Positions 26,811 through 35,451 of a DNA stretch of 64,000 nt are shown one piece after another. This DNA comes from Mycetocola miduiensis (GTDB lineage: Bacteria > Actinomycetota > Actinomycetes > Actinomycetales > Microbacteriaceae): positions 62,001 through 126,000 of the forward strand of contig NZ_FOVM01000001.1 of NCBI RefSeq assembly GCF_900115155.1, read 5' to 3'. A program made the position numbers and the translations under genes. Numbering within the stretch: position 1 is the stretch's first letter; each line of letters begins with the position of its first letter. Below the pieces are notes generated by a model. That model did no database searches. It saw nothing but the letters and a program-made list of their open reading frames with translations, and was not told where the DNA came from.

Positions 26811-27787
26811 TGGCAAGGTCTTCTGGCGGCCGGGGGGCTGGGGTTGCTTTGAGCGCCCTCGCGTTCACTGGCGCCGCCGCGTTCGCCTGGGGTTCCCTCG
26901 TAGAACGCCGGCTCTTCACCCTGCGACGTGAGACGGTACCCGTTCTGCCCACCGGTGCCGAACCGGTCACGATCCTCCACCTCAGCGACCTCCACATGGC
27001 GCCGTGGCAGCACGACAAGCAGGCGTGGGTCCGTTCGCTCGCACTGCTGAAACCCGACCTGATCGTCGACACCGGCGATAACCTCGGGCATGAAGACGGT
27101 ATCCCCGGCGTCGAGCGCGCGTTCGCCGAGTTCGGCGGTATCCCGGGCCTGTACGTCCACGGTTCGAATGACTACTACGGTCCGATGCGCAAGAACTGGC
27201 TGCGATACCTCACCGGCCCGTCAAGCGCCGGCCGGGGCCCGAAGCCTCCCAAGATACGCAACCTCGACACTGGCCGGCTCGACAGGTTCTTCGCGGATGC
27301 CCTGGGCTGGCAGAACCTGAACAACGCCGTCGGAAGCGTGACCGTCAAGGGCACCCGCTTTGACGTTTTCGGTGTCGACGACCCGCACATCGCGGCCGAC
27401 CGGCTCGACCTGCTCACCGGGCTGCTGGATAACCAGCAGGACGATGAGACCCTCGAGACCACGGATGCCGGCCTGCGGCACGTCGTTCACATCGGCGTCG
27501 TACACGCGCCGTACCAGCGTGTGCTGAACTCGTTCATCAACCACGGAGCCGACCTGATCCTCGCCGGGCACACGCACGGCGGCCAGGTGTGCATCCCCGG
27601 TTATGGCGCCCTGGTCACCAACTGTGACATCCCGCGCGCCCAGGTCAAGGGACTGAGCCTCTGGCGCCACGCCCTTCGATCCGCGTTCCTCCACGTGAGC
27701 GGCGGCCTCGGCACCTCGATCTACGCTCCCGTGCGTTTCGCGTGCAGGCCGGAGGCGACCCTTCTGACCCTCGTCGCCCGCGACTGA
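26810..27787 (+). CDS. membrane-associated metallophosphoesterase
   Basis: A 325-residue calcineurin-like phosphoesterase with an N-terminal hydrophobic anchor (GAGVALSALAFTGAAAFAWG). The dinuclear metal-site motifs are in order: HLSDLHMAPWQ, DTGDN, GSNDYYGP (in place of GNHD), HIGVVHAP and LAGHTHGGQ. It resembles YkuE/Rv3683-type enzymes thought to act on lipid or cell-wall phosphates. The ATG overlaps the ponA2 TGA (TGATG), so the two are made together and probably act in the same envelope process. The GSND variant keeps the metal-binding Asn. Confidence 0.9.
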   Translation: MARSSGGRGAGVALSALAFTGAAAFAWGSLVERRLFTLRRETVPVLPTGAEPVTILHLSDLHMAPWQHDKQAWVRSLALLKPDLIVDTGDNLGHEDGIPGVERAFAEFGGIPGLYVHGSNDYYGPMRKNWLRYLTGPSSAGRGPKPPKIRNLDTGRLDRFFADALGWQNLNNAVGSVTVKGTRFDVFGVDDPHIAADRLDLLTGLLDNQQDDETLETTDAGLRHVVHIGVVHAPYQRVLNSFINHGADLILAGHTHGGQVCIPGYGALVTNCDIPRAQVKGLSLWRHALRSAFLHVSGGLGTSIYAPVRFACRPEATLLTLVARD

Positions 27788-27805
27788 GGTCCGCCCGCTC
27801 GCCGG

Positions 27806-27916
27806 TTGCGCAGGAGAACGTACAGTTTTCAGGACCGCCCTTCGACGCGGCCGCGAGCGGCCAGGGACCGGCGCGAAAGCATCCTGATCATCGTGCGATC
27901 TCCTGATAGCCGTGCG
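27806..27916 (+). repeat. dispersed palindromic element, copy C (with loop insertion)
   Basis: The left arm CAGGAGAACGTACAGTTTTC is degenerate, the right arm CATCCTGATCATCGTGCGAT and CTCCTGATAGCCGTGCG are well kept. About 38 extra bases in the loop are themselves GC-rich and partly self-complementary. It lies between the metallophosphoesterase stop and the convergent tRNA-Pro. Confidence 0.8.
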
Positions 27917-27953
27917 GCGGCGCGCGCTGAAGAGCGGATGCGACTGCGGGCAA

Positions 27954-27992
27954 CAAAAAGACCGCCCGGCTCCTTATGGAACCGAACGGTCT
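27954..27992 (-). terminator. Rho-independent terminator of tRNA-Pro
   Basis: On the minus strand, AGACCG, then CGGTTCC-ATAA-GGAGCCG, then CGGTCT form a long stem-loop with a GG/TT interior bulge, followed by TTTTTG. It begins five bases after the tRNA 3' end. Confidence 0.85.
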
Positions 27993-27997
27993 GACTG

Positions 27998-28071
<74 letters not shown>

Positions 28072-28134
28072 ATTGGCCCTGAGGCCTCAATAAGAATAGC
28101 CGATATTTTCGTTCCCCGATGACGCACCGCACAG

Positions 28135-29433
28135 CTAGCGGCGGCCAAGACCCCGGTAGGTCCAGCCGGCGGCCCGCCATGCCGCGGGGTCGAGGGCATT
28201 CCGGCCGTCGACGAGAATCGGCTGGGAGACCTGCGCCGCGATGGCCGACGGGTCGAGGGCGCGGTACTGCTTCCACTCGGTGAGCAGCACGACCGCGTCA
28301 GCGCCGTCGAGCGCCTCGTCGAGCGTGCCGAAAGTGAGTTGCGGATGCAGGCGCTGTGAATTCGGGATCGCCTCGGGATCGGTTCCCACGACGTGGGCGC
28401 CGAGCCCGTGCAGCTGCACGGCCACATCGAGGGCCGGTGAATCGCGGACGTCGTCGCTGTCCGGCTTGAACGCAAGCCCCAGCACGGCGACCTTCTTGCG
28501 GTACACACTGCCGCCGAGCTCTTCGACGACCACGTCGAGCGCCCGCTGCCGCCGCCGCAGGTTGATCGCATCGACCTCCTTGAGGAAGGCCACGGACTCA
28601 CCCCGGCCGAGCTCCTCAGCCCGTGCTGTGAACGCCCGGATGTCTTTCGGCAGGCAGCCGCCGCCGAACCCGACCCCGGCGTTCAGGAACCTGCGGCCGA
28701 TCCTGGCGTCGTAGCCGATGGCATCCGCCAGTTGGGTGACGTCGGCGCCGGTGACCTCGGCGATCTCCGCCATCGCGTTGATGAATGAGATCTTCGTGGC
28801 GAGGAAGGCGTTCGCCGCGACCTTCACGAGCTCCGCTGTCGCGAAGTCGGTGACCACGACGGGGGTGTCCGCCGAGACGGCAGCCGCGTACACCTCGTTC
28901 AACAGGTCTACGGATGCCTGCTGCCCGGCCTGGACTCCGTACACGAGCCGGTCGGGGCTGACGGTGTCCTGCACGGCGAAGCCCTCCCTGAGGAACTCCG
29001 GGTTCCAGGCGAGCAACGCACCCGTGGGTTCCACGAGTTCCGAGAGTCGGGCAGCCGTCCCGACGGGCACGGTGGACTTGCCGACGAGCAGGTCCCCGGA
29101 TGCCACGTGCGGCAGCAGGGACGTGAAAGCGGCGTCGACATAGGTGAGGTCCGCTCCCCCGCTCGTTTTCATCTGGGGGGTGCCGACCGCGACGAAGTGG
29201 ACGCGACTGCCGGCGGCATCCGCGATGTCCGTGCTGAACCGGAGCCGCCCTGAAGCGATCCCCTCCGTGAGGAGTTGCGGCAGGCCGGGTTCGTAGAACG
29301 GGGCTTGTCCTTCGGAGAGGGCTCCGATCTTTGCGGCGTCGACGTCGATACCGACGACGTCGTGCCCGAGGGAAGCCATGGACGCTGCATGCACGGCACC
29401 GAGGTAGCCGCAACCGATCACCGAGATCTTCAT
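28135..29433 (-). CDS. ugd: UDP-glucose 6-dehydrogenase
   Basis: A 432-residue NAD-dependent oxidase of UDP-glucose to UDP-glucuronate. The Rossmann motif GCGYLGAVHAASMASLGHDV is at residues 8-27, the substrate-binding FLREGFAVQD follows, and the catalytic cysteine is in GFGGGCLPKD (about residue 260). The C-terminal domain has VAVLGLAFKPDSDDVRDSPA. It supplies uronic-acid precursors for envelope or capsular polymers and fits the rml/galE genes elsewhere in the window. Single gene, leftward, 60 bases from tRNA-Pro. Confidence 0.94.
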   Translation of the reverse strand: MKISVIGCGYLGAVHAASMASLGHDVVGIDVDAAKIGALSEGQAPFYEPGLPQLLTEGIASGRLRFSTDIADAAGSRVHFVAVGTPQMKTSGGADLTYVDAAFTSLLPHVASGDLLVGKSTVPVGTAARLSELVEPTGALLAWNPEFLREGFAVQDTVSPDRLVYGVQAGQQASVDLLNEVYAAAVSADTPVVVTDFATAELVKVAANAFLATKISFINAMAEIAEVTGADVTQLADAIGYDARIGRRFLNAGVGFGGGCLPKDIRAFTARAEELGRGESVAFLKEVDAINLRRRQRALDVVVEELGGSVYRKKVAVLGLAFKPDSDDVRDSPALDVAVQLHGLGAHVVGTDPEAIPNSQRLHPQLTFGTLDEALDGADAVVLLTEWKQYRALDPSAIAAQVSQPILVDGRNALDPAAWRAAGWTYRGLGRR

Positions 29434-29476
29434 AGTGCGCTCAGCCTATCGAGCGCGGGTGAACGGGAGGAAGACG

Positions 29477-29911
29477 ATGTCCACGTGGCCCTACGGTGCT
29501 CGGCAGCCGGACACGGCTGAGAACTATCGCGGCTGGTTCGCCGAGATGCAAGCCCCACCCCATTGTCAAGAAGTTCAGATTGGAGCCGGTAACGTAGTGG
29601 TTCGTGCGCCGTTCGGCTGGCGCCAGGCACAGACAGGATTATTTCGAGTGATCGTACACAGGTTGACCGTCGATGGCCGCGACTATTTTCTCCCCGAGCC
29701 CATTACTGAACTGCGCTCCAAGATTCTTGCGGCGATTCAGGCCGGCGGCGGCTACGTGAACATCCCGCCCCTTCGCGGAGGCCCGGGGATCGACATCCTC
29801 TTCTCCCCCGGGATGCCGGTGCTGTGGACCCAGATCGACGTCGGCGGCGACAACGGCACAGAGCCGAGCACGTCGGCGGACGCGGAACTCGACGACGCGT
29901 TCGGCCTCTAG
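29477..29911 (+). CDS. hypothetical protein, 144 aa
   Basis: ATG 29477 has GGGAGGAAG upstream. The protein is soluble with strand-rich stretches (VQIGAGNVVVRAPFGW, LFRVIVHRLTVDGRDYFLPEP), a central helix (ELRSKILAAIQAGGGYVNIPP) and an acidic C-terminal tail. The layout (strand-rich core, HxxVDG segment, IPP turn, tail) is loosely like the short Microbacteriaceae proteins at 33417 and 44955, but the similarity is too weak to call them one family. Divergent from ugd. No function can be assigned. Confidence 0.7.
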   Translation: MSTWPYGARQPDTAENYRGWFAEMQAPPHCQEVQIGAGNVVVRAPFGWRQAQTGLFRVIVHRLTVDGRDYFLPEPITELRSKILAAIQAGGGYVNIPPLRGGPGIDILFSPGMPVLWTQIDVGGDNGTEPSTSADAELDDAFGL

Positions 29912-30005
29912 ACCTACTTCTGCCTGCGGGCGCGGCGCGCCTGGCCTCCAGGCCTGCTTCCGCGTGCGGGCGGGCATGGCCTCCCGTCCGGGGCTCTCGC
30001 CGACC

Positions 30006-30764
30006 TCAGGCGAGCGCGTGGGCGAGCAGCTCGTCGACTTCTTCTACGGGCATCGGTCGCCCGAACAGGTAGCCCTGCGCACGGTCGCACCTCAGGTGGC
30101 GGACCCGGTTGAGGTGCTCCTCGGTCTCCACGCCCTCGGCGACGACGCGGACCCCGCGCTCCTGCAGCAGCGCAACAGCGAGAGCAATCAGCTCGCCGCC
30201 GATCGACGTCGTCGCCTGAATGAGCGAACGGTCGATCTTCAGTTCGGTGATCGGCAGGTCCTGGAGCTGGGCAAGCGACGAATGTCCTGTGCCGAAGTCG
30301 TCGAGCGCGATTCCCAGACCGAACGACTTGAGTCTCGCCAGCCGGGTCGCGACCTCTTGCAGGTCGGCGATGAGCTGCGATTCCGTGATCTCGATGGTCA
30401 GCGTGCCTTCGGGCAGGGCGAAGGTTTCGAGCAGGTCTTGCAACTGGGCGAAGACACTGGGTTTGGCGAGTTGAACCGCCGAGACGTTTACGGAGACATC
30501 GACGTTGAAGCCGCGGTCCCGCCAACGCGCGGCGTGGCGGCATCCCTCCCACAGCATGTGCGCACCGATCTCATGGATGGTGCCGGTGTCTTCCGCCTCC
30601 GGGATGAACACCACCGGCGATACGAGCCCCCGCGTAGGGTGCTGCCACCGTGCGAGTGCTTCCACCGCTGTGACCCGGCCGGACTCGACCTCGACCTGTG
30701 GCTGGAACCACGCGACGATCTCACCACGGTCGACGGCGCCGCGCAGTTCGTTCCCGATACTCAC
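30006..30764 (-). CDS. EAL domain cyclic di-GMP phosphodiesterase
   Basis: A 252-residue stand-alone EAL domain that hydrolyses c-di-GMP to pGpG. The signature EALARWQHP is near residue 40, with VNVSAVQL, the ITESQLI glutamate, LDDFGTGHSS (DDFGTG loop), LKIDRSLI, VAEGVET and QGYLFGRP in order. All catalytic and metal residues I can check are present, so it should be active. No sensor domain is attached. I place the start at GTG 30764 because GGGGAGG lies nine bases upstream; the frame continues 24 codons further to an ATG. It is divergent from the rsbQ/GGDEF pair and is the natural counter-enzyme of that cyclase. Confidence 0.9.
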   Translation of the reverse strand: MSIGNELRGAVDRGEIVAWFQPQVEVESGRVTAVEALARWQHPTRGLVSPVVFIPEAEDTGTIHEIGAHMLWEGCRHAARWRDRGFNVDVSVNVSAVQLAKPSVFAQLQDLLETFALPEGTLTIEITESQLIADLQEVATRLARLKSFGLGIALDDFGTGHSSLAQLQDLPITELKIDRSLIQATTSIGGELIALAVALLQERGVRVVAEGVETEEHLNRVRHLRCDRAQGYLFGRPMPVEEVDELLAHALA

Positions 30765-31113
30765 TCGACCTCGCCTCCCCGCGGCATTCGTTGTCTCGAC
30801 ACCGGACGTCTCACAGAGTGGCTTAGTGGTCGGCATCGGCAGCAGAACATACCTTCATGTTTGTTCGCGATCCTACAGAAATCTATGCTCCCCGGCTTCG
30901 TGAGAATGTGCGTATAATCCGACGTCGAACTCGGCCGGGACCCCCGGGCACCCCGAAAATGTGAGATCCTTGCGGTGCCAATACACGATTTGCGAGCGAA
31001 TTGGAACCCCCCTGAATAAATTGGGGCGCCTTATACCCTCCGATACGATTTTTGGTGTTCTGAGGACCAGGATTCGGCTGCCTCTCCCATATCGCACCAG
31101 GATCAGGAGTCCC
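30765..31113. other. 349-bp divergent intergenic region EAL / rsbQ
   Basis: No gene supported. The sequence is distinctly richer in A and T than its surroundings, with AATAAATTGGGG and GATACGATTTTTGG near 31015-31057. TACGAT at 31043-31048 could be a -10 element for rsbQ. A short CCAAT...ATTGG inverted repeat lies at 30978-31004. Nothing firmer can be said. Confidence 0.5.
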
Positions 31114-31926
31114 ATGCCCACGGAGCAGTTGAGCCCGATTCAGCGGCGCAACAATGTCACCGTTTCAGGCAACCAGGCCGGGCGGCCGATGGTTTTCGCA
31201 CACGGCTTCGGGTGCAGCCAGGAGATGTGGAACGCCGTGTCTCCCTCGTTCGAGGAGGAGTACCGGGTCGTACGCTACGACCAGGTCGGTGCAGGCGGCT
31301 CAGACCTGACCGCCTATGACGCCAACAAGTACGATTCGCTTCACGGCTACGCCGAGGACCTGCTCGACATTTTCGACGACCTCAACCTGCAGGACGCAGT
31401 GTTCGTCGGCCATTCGGTCAGCGCCATGATCGGTGTCCTCGCTGCCGCCCGCAACCCGGAGAGGTTCGGCGCCCTCATCCTCGTCGGCCCGTCGCCCCGA
31501 TACATCAACACCGAGGGATATGTCGGCGGTTTCGAGCAGCACGACATCGACTCGCTCCTTGACGCGCTCGATGCCAACTACCTCGGCTGGTCGGCCGCTA
31601 TGGCACCGCTCATCATGGGCAACAGCGACAAGCCTGCTCTCGGCGAGACCCTCACCGAGAGCTTCTGCAACGTCGACCCCACCATCGCCGAACATTTCGC
31701 ACGGGTCACATTCCTCTCCGACAACCGCAGGGATCTGCGGGACGTCACGACGCCAACGCTCATCCTTCAGTGCCAGAACGACATCATCGCGCCGCTGCCC
31801 GTCGGGCAATACGTACACGAAGAGATCCCCGGCAGCACGCTCGTCGTGATGTCGGCCACCGGTCACTGCCCCAATCTCTCCGCGCCGGAGGAACTGCGCG
31901 ACGAAATCCGTGCCTACCTCGGTTGA
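31114..31926 (+). CDS. rsbQ: RsbQ-type alpha/beta hydrolase
   Basis: A 270-residue hydrolase that resembles Bacillus RsbQ along its whole length: FAHGFGCSQEMWNAVSPSFEE, the YDQVGAGGSDL segment, nucleophile in GHSVSAM (Ser101), VGPSPRYIN, acid in LQCQNDIIAP (Asp223) and TGHCPNLS with His251. RsbQ makes or delivers a small hydrophobic signal for the PAS domain of the RsbP phosphatase in the SigB energy-stress path; plant KAI2 and D14 receptors are relatives. ATG 31114 has CAGGAG upstream. Its 3' end overlaps the next gene, a PAS-GAF-GGDEF protein, by 17 bases, so the signal presumably controls a cyclase here. Confidence 0.92.
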   Translation: MPTEQLSPIQRRNNVTVSGNQAGRPMVFAHGFGCSQEMWNAVSPSFEEEYRVVRYDQVGAGGSDLTAYDANKYDSLHGYAEDLLDIFDDLNLQDAVFVGHSVSAMIGVLAAARNPERFGALILVGPSPRYINTEGYVGGFEQHDIDSLLDALDANYLGWSAAMAPLIMGNSDKPALGETLTESFCNVDPTIAEHFARVTFLSDNRRDLRDVTTPTLILQCQNDIIAPLPVGQYVHEEIPGSTLVVMSATGHCPNLSAPEELRDEIRAYLG

Positions 31927-33346
31927 GCGCGGAACCGAGCTTCCGCCGTCCCAGGAGAATTTCGAGGACCTCTTCGACAATGCCCCCTGCGGCTACGTCG
32001 TTACCTCCACTGACTGGGTGATCACGGCTGCCAACGCGACGTTCGCGACGATGACCGGGTACCCGGCGAACGATCTCATCGGCCGGTCGCTGGTGGGCCT
32101 TCTGACTCCCGGGAGCCAACTGTTTCACGAGACCCGCCATGTGCCTGTGCTGCGTCTGCAGGGTCGCGCGGACGAGATCGCCCTGTCCATCCAGTGCGCG
32201 GACGGAACCACGGTGCCCACGCTGGTGAACTCCGCGTTGGTACCGTCCGACGGCGAACCCGACGAGATCCGGATGGTGCTGTTCGATTCCACCGGGCGTC
32301 GCGACTATGAACGCGACCTGCTCGCCGCCCGCCGAGCCGCCGAGTCGTCCGAGGCGCGCGTACGTGTCCTTCAGCGCGCGTCGAGTGCGTTCACCCTCGC
32401 CGACACGGAGGAGCGGCTGAGCGCTGCGCTGACGGACACGATCCGGGATGCGTTCACCGCAACGCATGCATCGGTCCTGTTTCTCGACGCCGAAGCCAAC
32501 CTGCAGCTCGTCTCCGGCACGAATCCGCTAGAGGAACTGATCGCGAGCGGCGCAGCGACGCCCGCGACGGAGGCACTCCGGCTCGGACGGACCGTCACGA
32601 TCTCGACCCCCGAAGAGGCCGACGTGTTCGTTCCCGGCCTGGGGGACGCCTTGCGCGGGGCGCGACTCGAGGCCGCCATGGCTACACCGCTGCTCGACAA
32701 GGGCCAGACGACCGGAGTCGTGGTCAGCCACTTCGGACGGCAGAGGCGCTTCGACGAAGGCTCGATCGAGCTCTTCGAGACGCTGGCGAGGCAGGCCTCG
32801 CACGTGCTCGCCCGCATCCGGCTCCAGGAGCAGCTCGCGGAACTGGCGCTGCACGACCAGCTCACCGGGCTCGCCAACCGCAAGCTGCTCGAGGAACGCC
32901 TCGACCAGACAGTCGCGGCGGTGATCCGCAAGCAGCGCGCCGTCGCCATCCTGTTCCTCGACCTCGACGGCTTCAAAGTCGTCAATGACCAGTGCGGGCA
33001 TGCGGTCGGGGATTCCGTCCTCCAGCAGATCTCAGCGCGCCTGCGCGACGTCATCCGGGCGGGCGACACCATCGGCCGGTACGGAGGGGATGAGTTCGTC
33101 ATCATCTGTGACGATACCGAGGCGGCCTCTGCCACCGTGATCGCCGACCGCATCCGGACCGTTGTCCGTGAGCCGCTGGATGGCGTACCTGACTCGTGCC
33201 CGATCTCCGCCAGCATCGGAATCGCCCTGCTCGGCCCGACGACGAACCCCGCCATCTCCTCGGATAACGTGCTTCAACTGGCGGATGCTGCGATGTACGA
33301 ATCGAAGAACGGCGGTAAGGACCGTGTCACAACGGTCTCGGTGTAA
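31910..33346 (+). CDS. PAS-GAF-GGDEF diguanylate cyclase
   Basis: A 478-residue regulator. The PAS domain (about residues 15-125) has the pattern seen in RsbP-like proteins: NAPCGYVVTS, LLTPGSQLFHETRHVPVLR and ADGTTVPTLVNSALV. A GAF domain follows (about 150-300), then a GGDEF domain with DQLTGLANRK, FLDLDGFKVVND and an intact GRYGGDEF. RAGD, five residues before GGDEF, is a product-inhibition I-site. It should make c-di-GMP. The GTG start at 31910 lies inside rsbQ, with GGAGG about 15 bases before it. Coupling to rsbQ and the divergent EAL gene suggest an RsbQ-gated c-di-GMP switch. Confidence 0.92.
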   Translation: MPTSVERGTELPPSQENFEDLFDNAPCGYVVTSTDWVITAANATFATMTGYPANDLIGRSLVGLLTPGSQLFHETRHVPVLRLQGRADEIALSIQCADGTTVPTLVNSALVPSDGEPDEIRMVLFDSTGRRDYERDLLAARRAAESSEARVRVLQRASSAFTLADTEERLSAALTDTIRDAFTATHASVLFLDAEANLQLVSGTNPLEELIASGAATPATEALRLGRTVTISTPEEADVFVPGLGDALRGARLEAAMATPLLDKGQTTGVVVSHFGRQRRFDEGSIELFETLARQASHVLARIRLQEQLAELALHDQLTGLANRKLLEERLDQTVAAVIRKQRAVAILFLDLDGFKVVNDQCGHAVGDSVLQQISARLRDVIRAGDTIGRYGGDEFVIICDDTEAASATVIADRIRTVVREPLDGVPDSCPISASIGIALLGPTTNPAISSDNVLQLADAAMYESKNGGKDRVTTVSV

Positions 33347-33416
33347 CTCGTTAGAATTGGTGTGGTCGCCGCTCATCCCCTGGTGCGGCCTGAATCTGAA
33401 AATGTGGAGGTTGCTG

Positions 33417-33749
33417 GTGGGAACGCTCACTTACGACTCGAAAGTGACCGCTAGCATCGACGATCGGATCCTCGCGCACCTGCAGGTGGTCATGCTGGCG
33501 AAGCTGCGCCGAGGCGAGCCGTTCGCTTTCACCTGGAACGAGAACGCCAACGGTCTCGGCCGGACGACGATCTGGATCCACAACGCGATCTCGCTCACGT
33601 TCCAGTACTACGGCGGCAAGGTTCCGCCGATCAACTCCCGCTGGATCCAGGCCCTCGTGCGCTCATCGAACTCGGTGAGCGGGCTGGAGATCCTCCCGGA
33701 ACCCCCAGCCCTGCCAGCCAGCGCAAGCCCCGAGGCAGCACTGTTGTAA
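33417..33749 (+). CDS. short conserved Microbacteriaceae-type protein (DUF7882-like), 110 aa
   Basis: GTG 33417 has GGAGG six bases upstream. The product starts GTLTYDSKVTASIDDRILAH and continues LQVVMLAKLRRGEPFAFTW and RTTIWIHNAISLTFQYYGG, a layout I know from many short Microbacteriaceae proteins of unknown role that are sometimes mislabelled ATP-dependent DNA ligase. The last 20 residues are Pro/Ala-rich. No signal peptide or helix bundle is visible. A relative with the same architecture lies at 44955. It follows the GGDEF gene by 70 bases and may be co-transcribed. Confidence 0.8.
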   Translation: MGTLTYDSKVTASIDDRILAHLQVVMLAKLRRGEPFAFTWNENANGLGRTTIWIHNAISLTFQYYGGKVPPINSRWIQALVRSSNSVSGLEILPEPPALPASASPEAALL

Positions 33750-33779
33750 ACACCCCGCGACGGGCCCGAACGGCGACGG

Positions 33780-34790
33780 TCAGACGCGCGCCGGCTGTGA
33801 CTCCTGTACCACCCGTGGCAGTTCGGTCACCGGGACCAGCACGATGTCCTCGACCTTCCAGTCGAGCGCGATGCATCCGTCGCGTGCCTCGTTGAGATCG
33901 GAGAGGCTCACCTTGCGCCGGGAGCGCGGCACCACGAACGATTCGATGTGGAAGACGTGACCCTGGTCGCGGGCGCGTGAACCGGCATCCGCGACCCAGT
34001 CGAGCGAACGGAGGTACTCGTCGACCTTGTGCACGATCGGGTGGGGTTTCGCGTCGTCGAAGGTCATGGCGCGGGTGTCCATGAGATCTTCGACGGCGGC
34101 GCGGGTGTTCTTCAGCCCGTCCCAGAGGATGCTGCCGGCGATGAACAGTGCTGCTGCCGAGTCCGCCCACCACAGTCCGAGTCCGATGCCGCCCACACCC
34201 ACGATGGACCCGACGGCGGTCATCCAGTCTGCTTTGTTCATGTCGGCGTCTGCGTACAGCACTTTGTCGTGCAGTTCCCGCGCGAGTTTCATCTTTGCCC
34301 GGCCGATGAACACCGGCGGGAGGGCGATGAGCGCCATGACGCCCATCATCAGCCAGCCCAGCCAGAAAACCTGCCCGAACAATTCGACCGAGCCGATGCT
34401 CGGGTGCTCAGCGGCGATCAGTCCCGTTGCCGAGTCGATGATGAGGAAGGTGCCCATGGTGACGAGGGCGACCGCGGCGACGAGGTGGCCGACACCGACC
34501 GAGCGGTGGTACCCGTACGGATGCGTGGGGTTGGGTTTTTTGCGTGCCACGCGGAGCGCGACAAGGAACACGATCGGCGGGATGAAGGAGAGAAGATCCT
34601 CAATCCAGGCGGCCTTCATCGCTTGGGAATTGCCCAGCACGAGGAAGACCAGGGTCACGGTGACGACAAGGAAGCCGATCGTGATCCACTCGAGCCGGAT
34701 TGCCTTCTTCAGGGTCTCTTGTTGTTTTTCGGGGAGTTCGGTTTCGCCGAATCCTGCGCCATCGTCAGCGGGATGGTTGTTGCCGTTCAC
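33780..34790 (-). CDS. cation diffusion facilitator transporter
   Basis: A 336-residue proton-driven divalent cation exporter. Six helices can be placed: WITIGFLVVTVTLVFLVLG, LLSFIPPIVFLVAL, VGHLVAAVALVTMGTFLII, VFWLGWLMMGVMALIALPP, DWMTAVGSIVGVGGIGLGL and AALFIAGSILWDG. The HPYGYHRSVGVG loop and ADADMNKADW around the metal site are family marks, followed by a cytoplasmic domain (HVFHIESFVVP). The asparagine in MNKAD in place of a more common histidine could change metal choice. It overlaps the upstream lipoprotein gene by four bases, an unusual partner for a CDF protein. Confidence 0.9.
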   Translation of the reverse strand: MNGNNHPADDGAGFGETELPEKQQETLKKAIRLEWITIGFLVVTVTLVFLVLGNSQAMKAAWIEDLLSFIPPIVFLVALRVARKKPNPTHPYGYHRSVGVGHLVAAVALVTMGTFLIIDSATGLIAAEHPSIGSVELFGQVFWLGWLMMGVMALIALPPVFIGRAKMKLARELHDKVLYADADMNKADWMTAVGSIVGVGGIGLGLWWADSAAALFIAGSILWDGLKNTRAAVEDLMDTRAMTFDDAKPHPIVHKVDEYLRSLDWVADAGSRARDQGHVFHIESFVVPRSRRKVSLSDLNEARDGCIALDWKVEDIVLVPVTELPRVVQESQPARV

Positions 34791-35272
34791 GGTGCACCCT
34801 CCTGGTTGAGCAGGAACTGCTCAAGTTCGAGGAGAAACGCGTTCTCCCCCATCGCCGCGGCCATGACGTGGTTCTCTAACCCCTTACTCGTCGTCACTTC
34901 GGTAAACGGCTTGGTGATTGCCGCTTTGTTCACCCACGGTGTTTTGTCGGTGAACCCGCCGATGACCATGTCGAGCGCGCCTTCGTGCAGCTGGGTGAAG
35001 AGTTTCTCCTCTCCGCCTTCCACCCACGCGACCTCGGCTTCGATCGACTCGGCGAACTCCTCGACCAGGGCGACTTCGATTCCGGATGCTTCACCCCCGT
35101 CGCTCATGTCCGTCCACTCGCCGTTGGGCGAGATGCCGACGCGCAGGGTGCCTCCGCTGACCCGGTCGAGGGTTCCTTCAGGGTCGGCCGGAATACTCGA
35201 CGCACACCCCGAGAGGTTCGCCGCCAGCACGAGCGCTACGGCGGCGAAACGGAGTCGGATCCGGCGGTTCAT
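34787..35272 (-). CDS. short solute-binding-like lipoprotein (SBP family 3)
   Basis: A 161-residue exported lipoprotein: signal peptide RIRLRFAAVALVLAANLSG-C, then GGTLRVGISPNGEWTD and GIEVALVEEFAESIEAEVAWVEG, followed by GALDMVIGGFTDKTPW, the lobe-1 pattern of amino-acid-type binding proteins. It is far shorter than the usual 230-260 residues, with one lobe only, so it is either a truncated relative or a dedicated accessory protein. I chose ATG 35272, which gives the proper signal peptide. No ABC transporter genes are near; the only partner is the CDF exporter that it overlaps by four bases. Confidence 0.8.
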   Translation of the reverse strand: MNRRIRLRFAAVALVLAANLSGCASSIPADPEGTLDRVSGGTLRVGISPNGEWTDMSDGGEASGIEVALVEEFAESIEAEVAWVEGGEEKLFTQLHEGALDMVIGGFTDKTPWVNKAAITKPFTEVTTSKGLENHVMAAAMGENAFLLELEQFLLNQEGAP

Positions 35273-35451
35273 AGCCACACCATAGTCCCGAACGGGCGAC
35301 CCGGCCCTCGACTTGCAGGGCGTTCCCTCCTCTGCTTTGATTCGGTTTTCCGCGCAAGGCAAACAGACCCACGTTACCGGCATCCGTTGCATCAGTCAGA
35401 ACCGGTGGCAAGGCCTTGACCGGGTTTCCTGCGGCGAAGGATGGTTGAACA

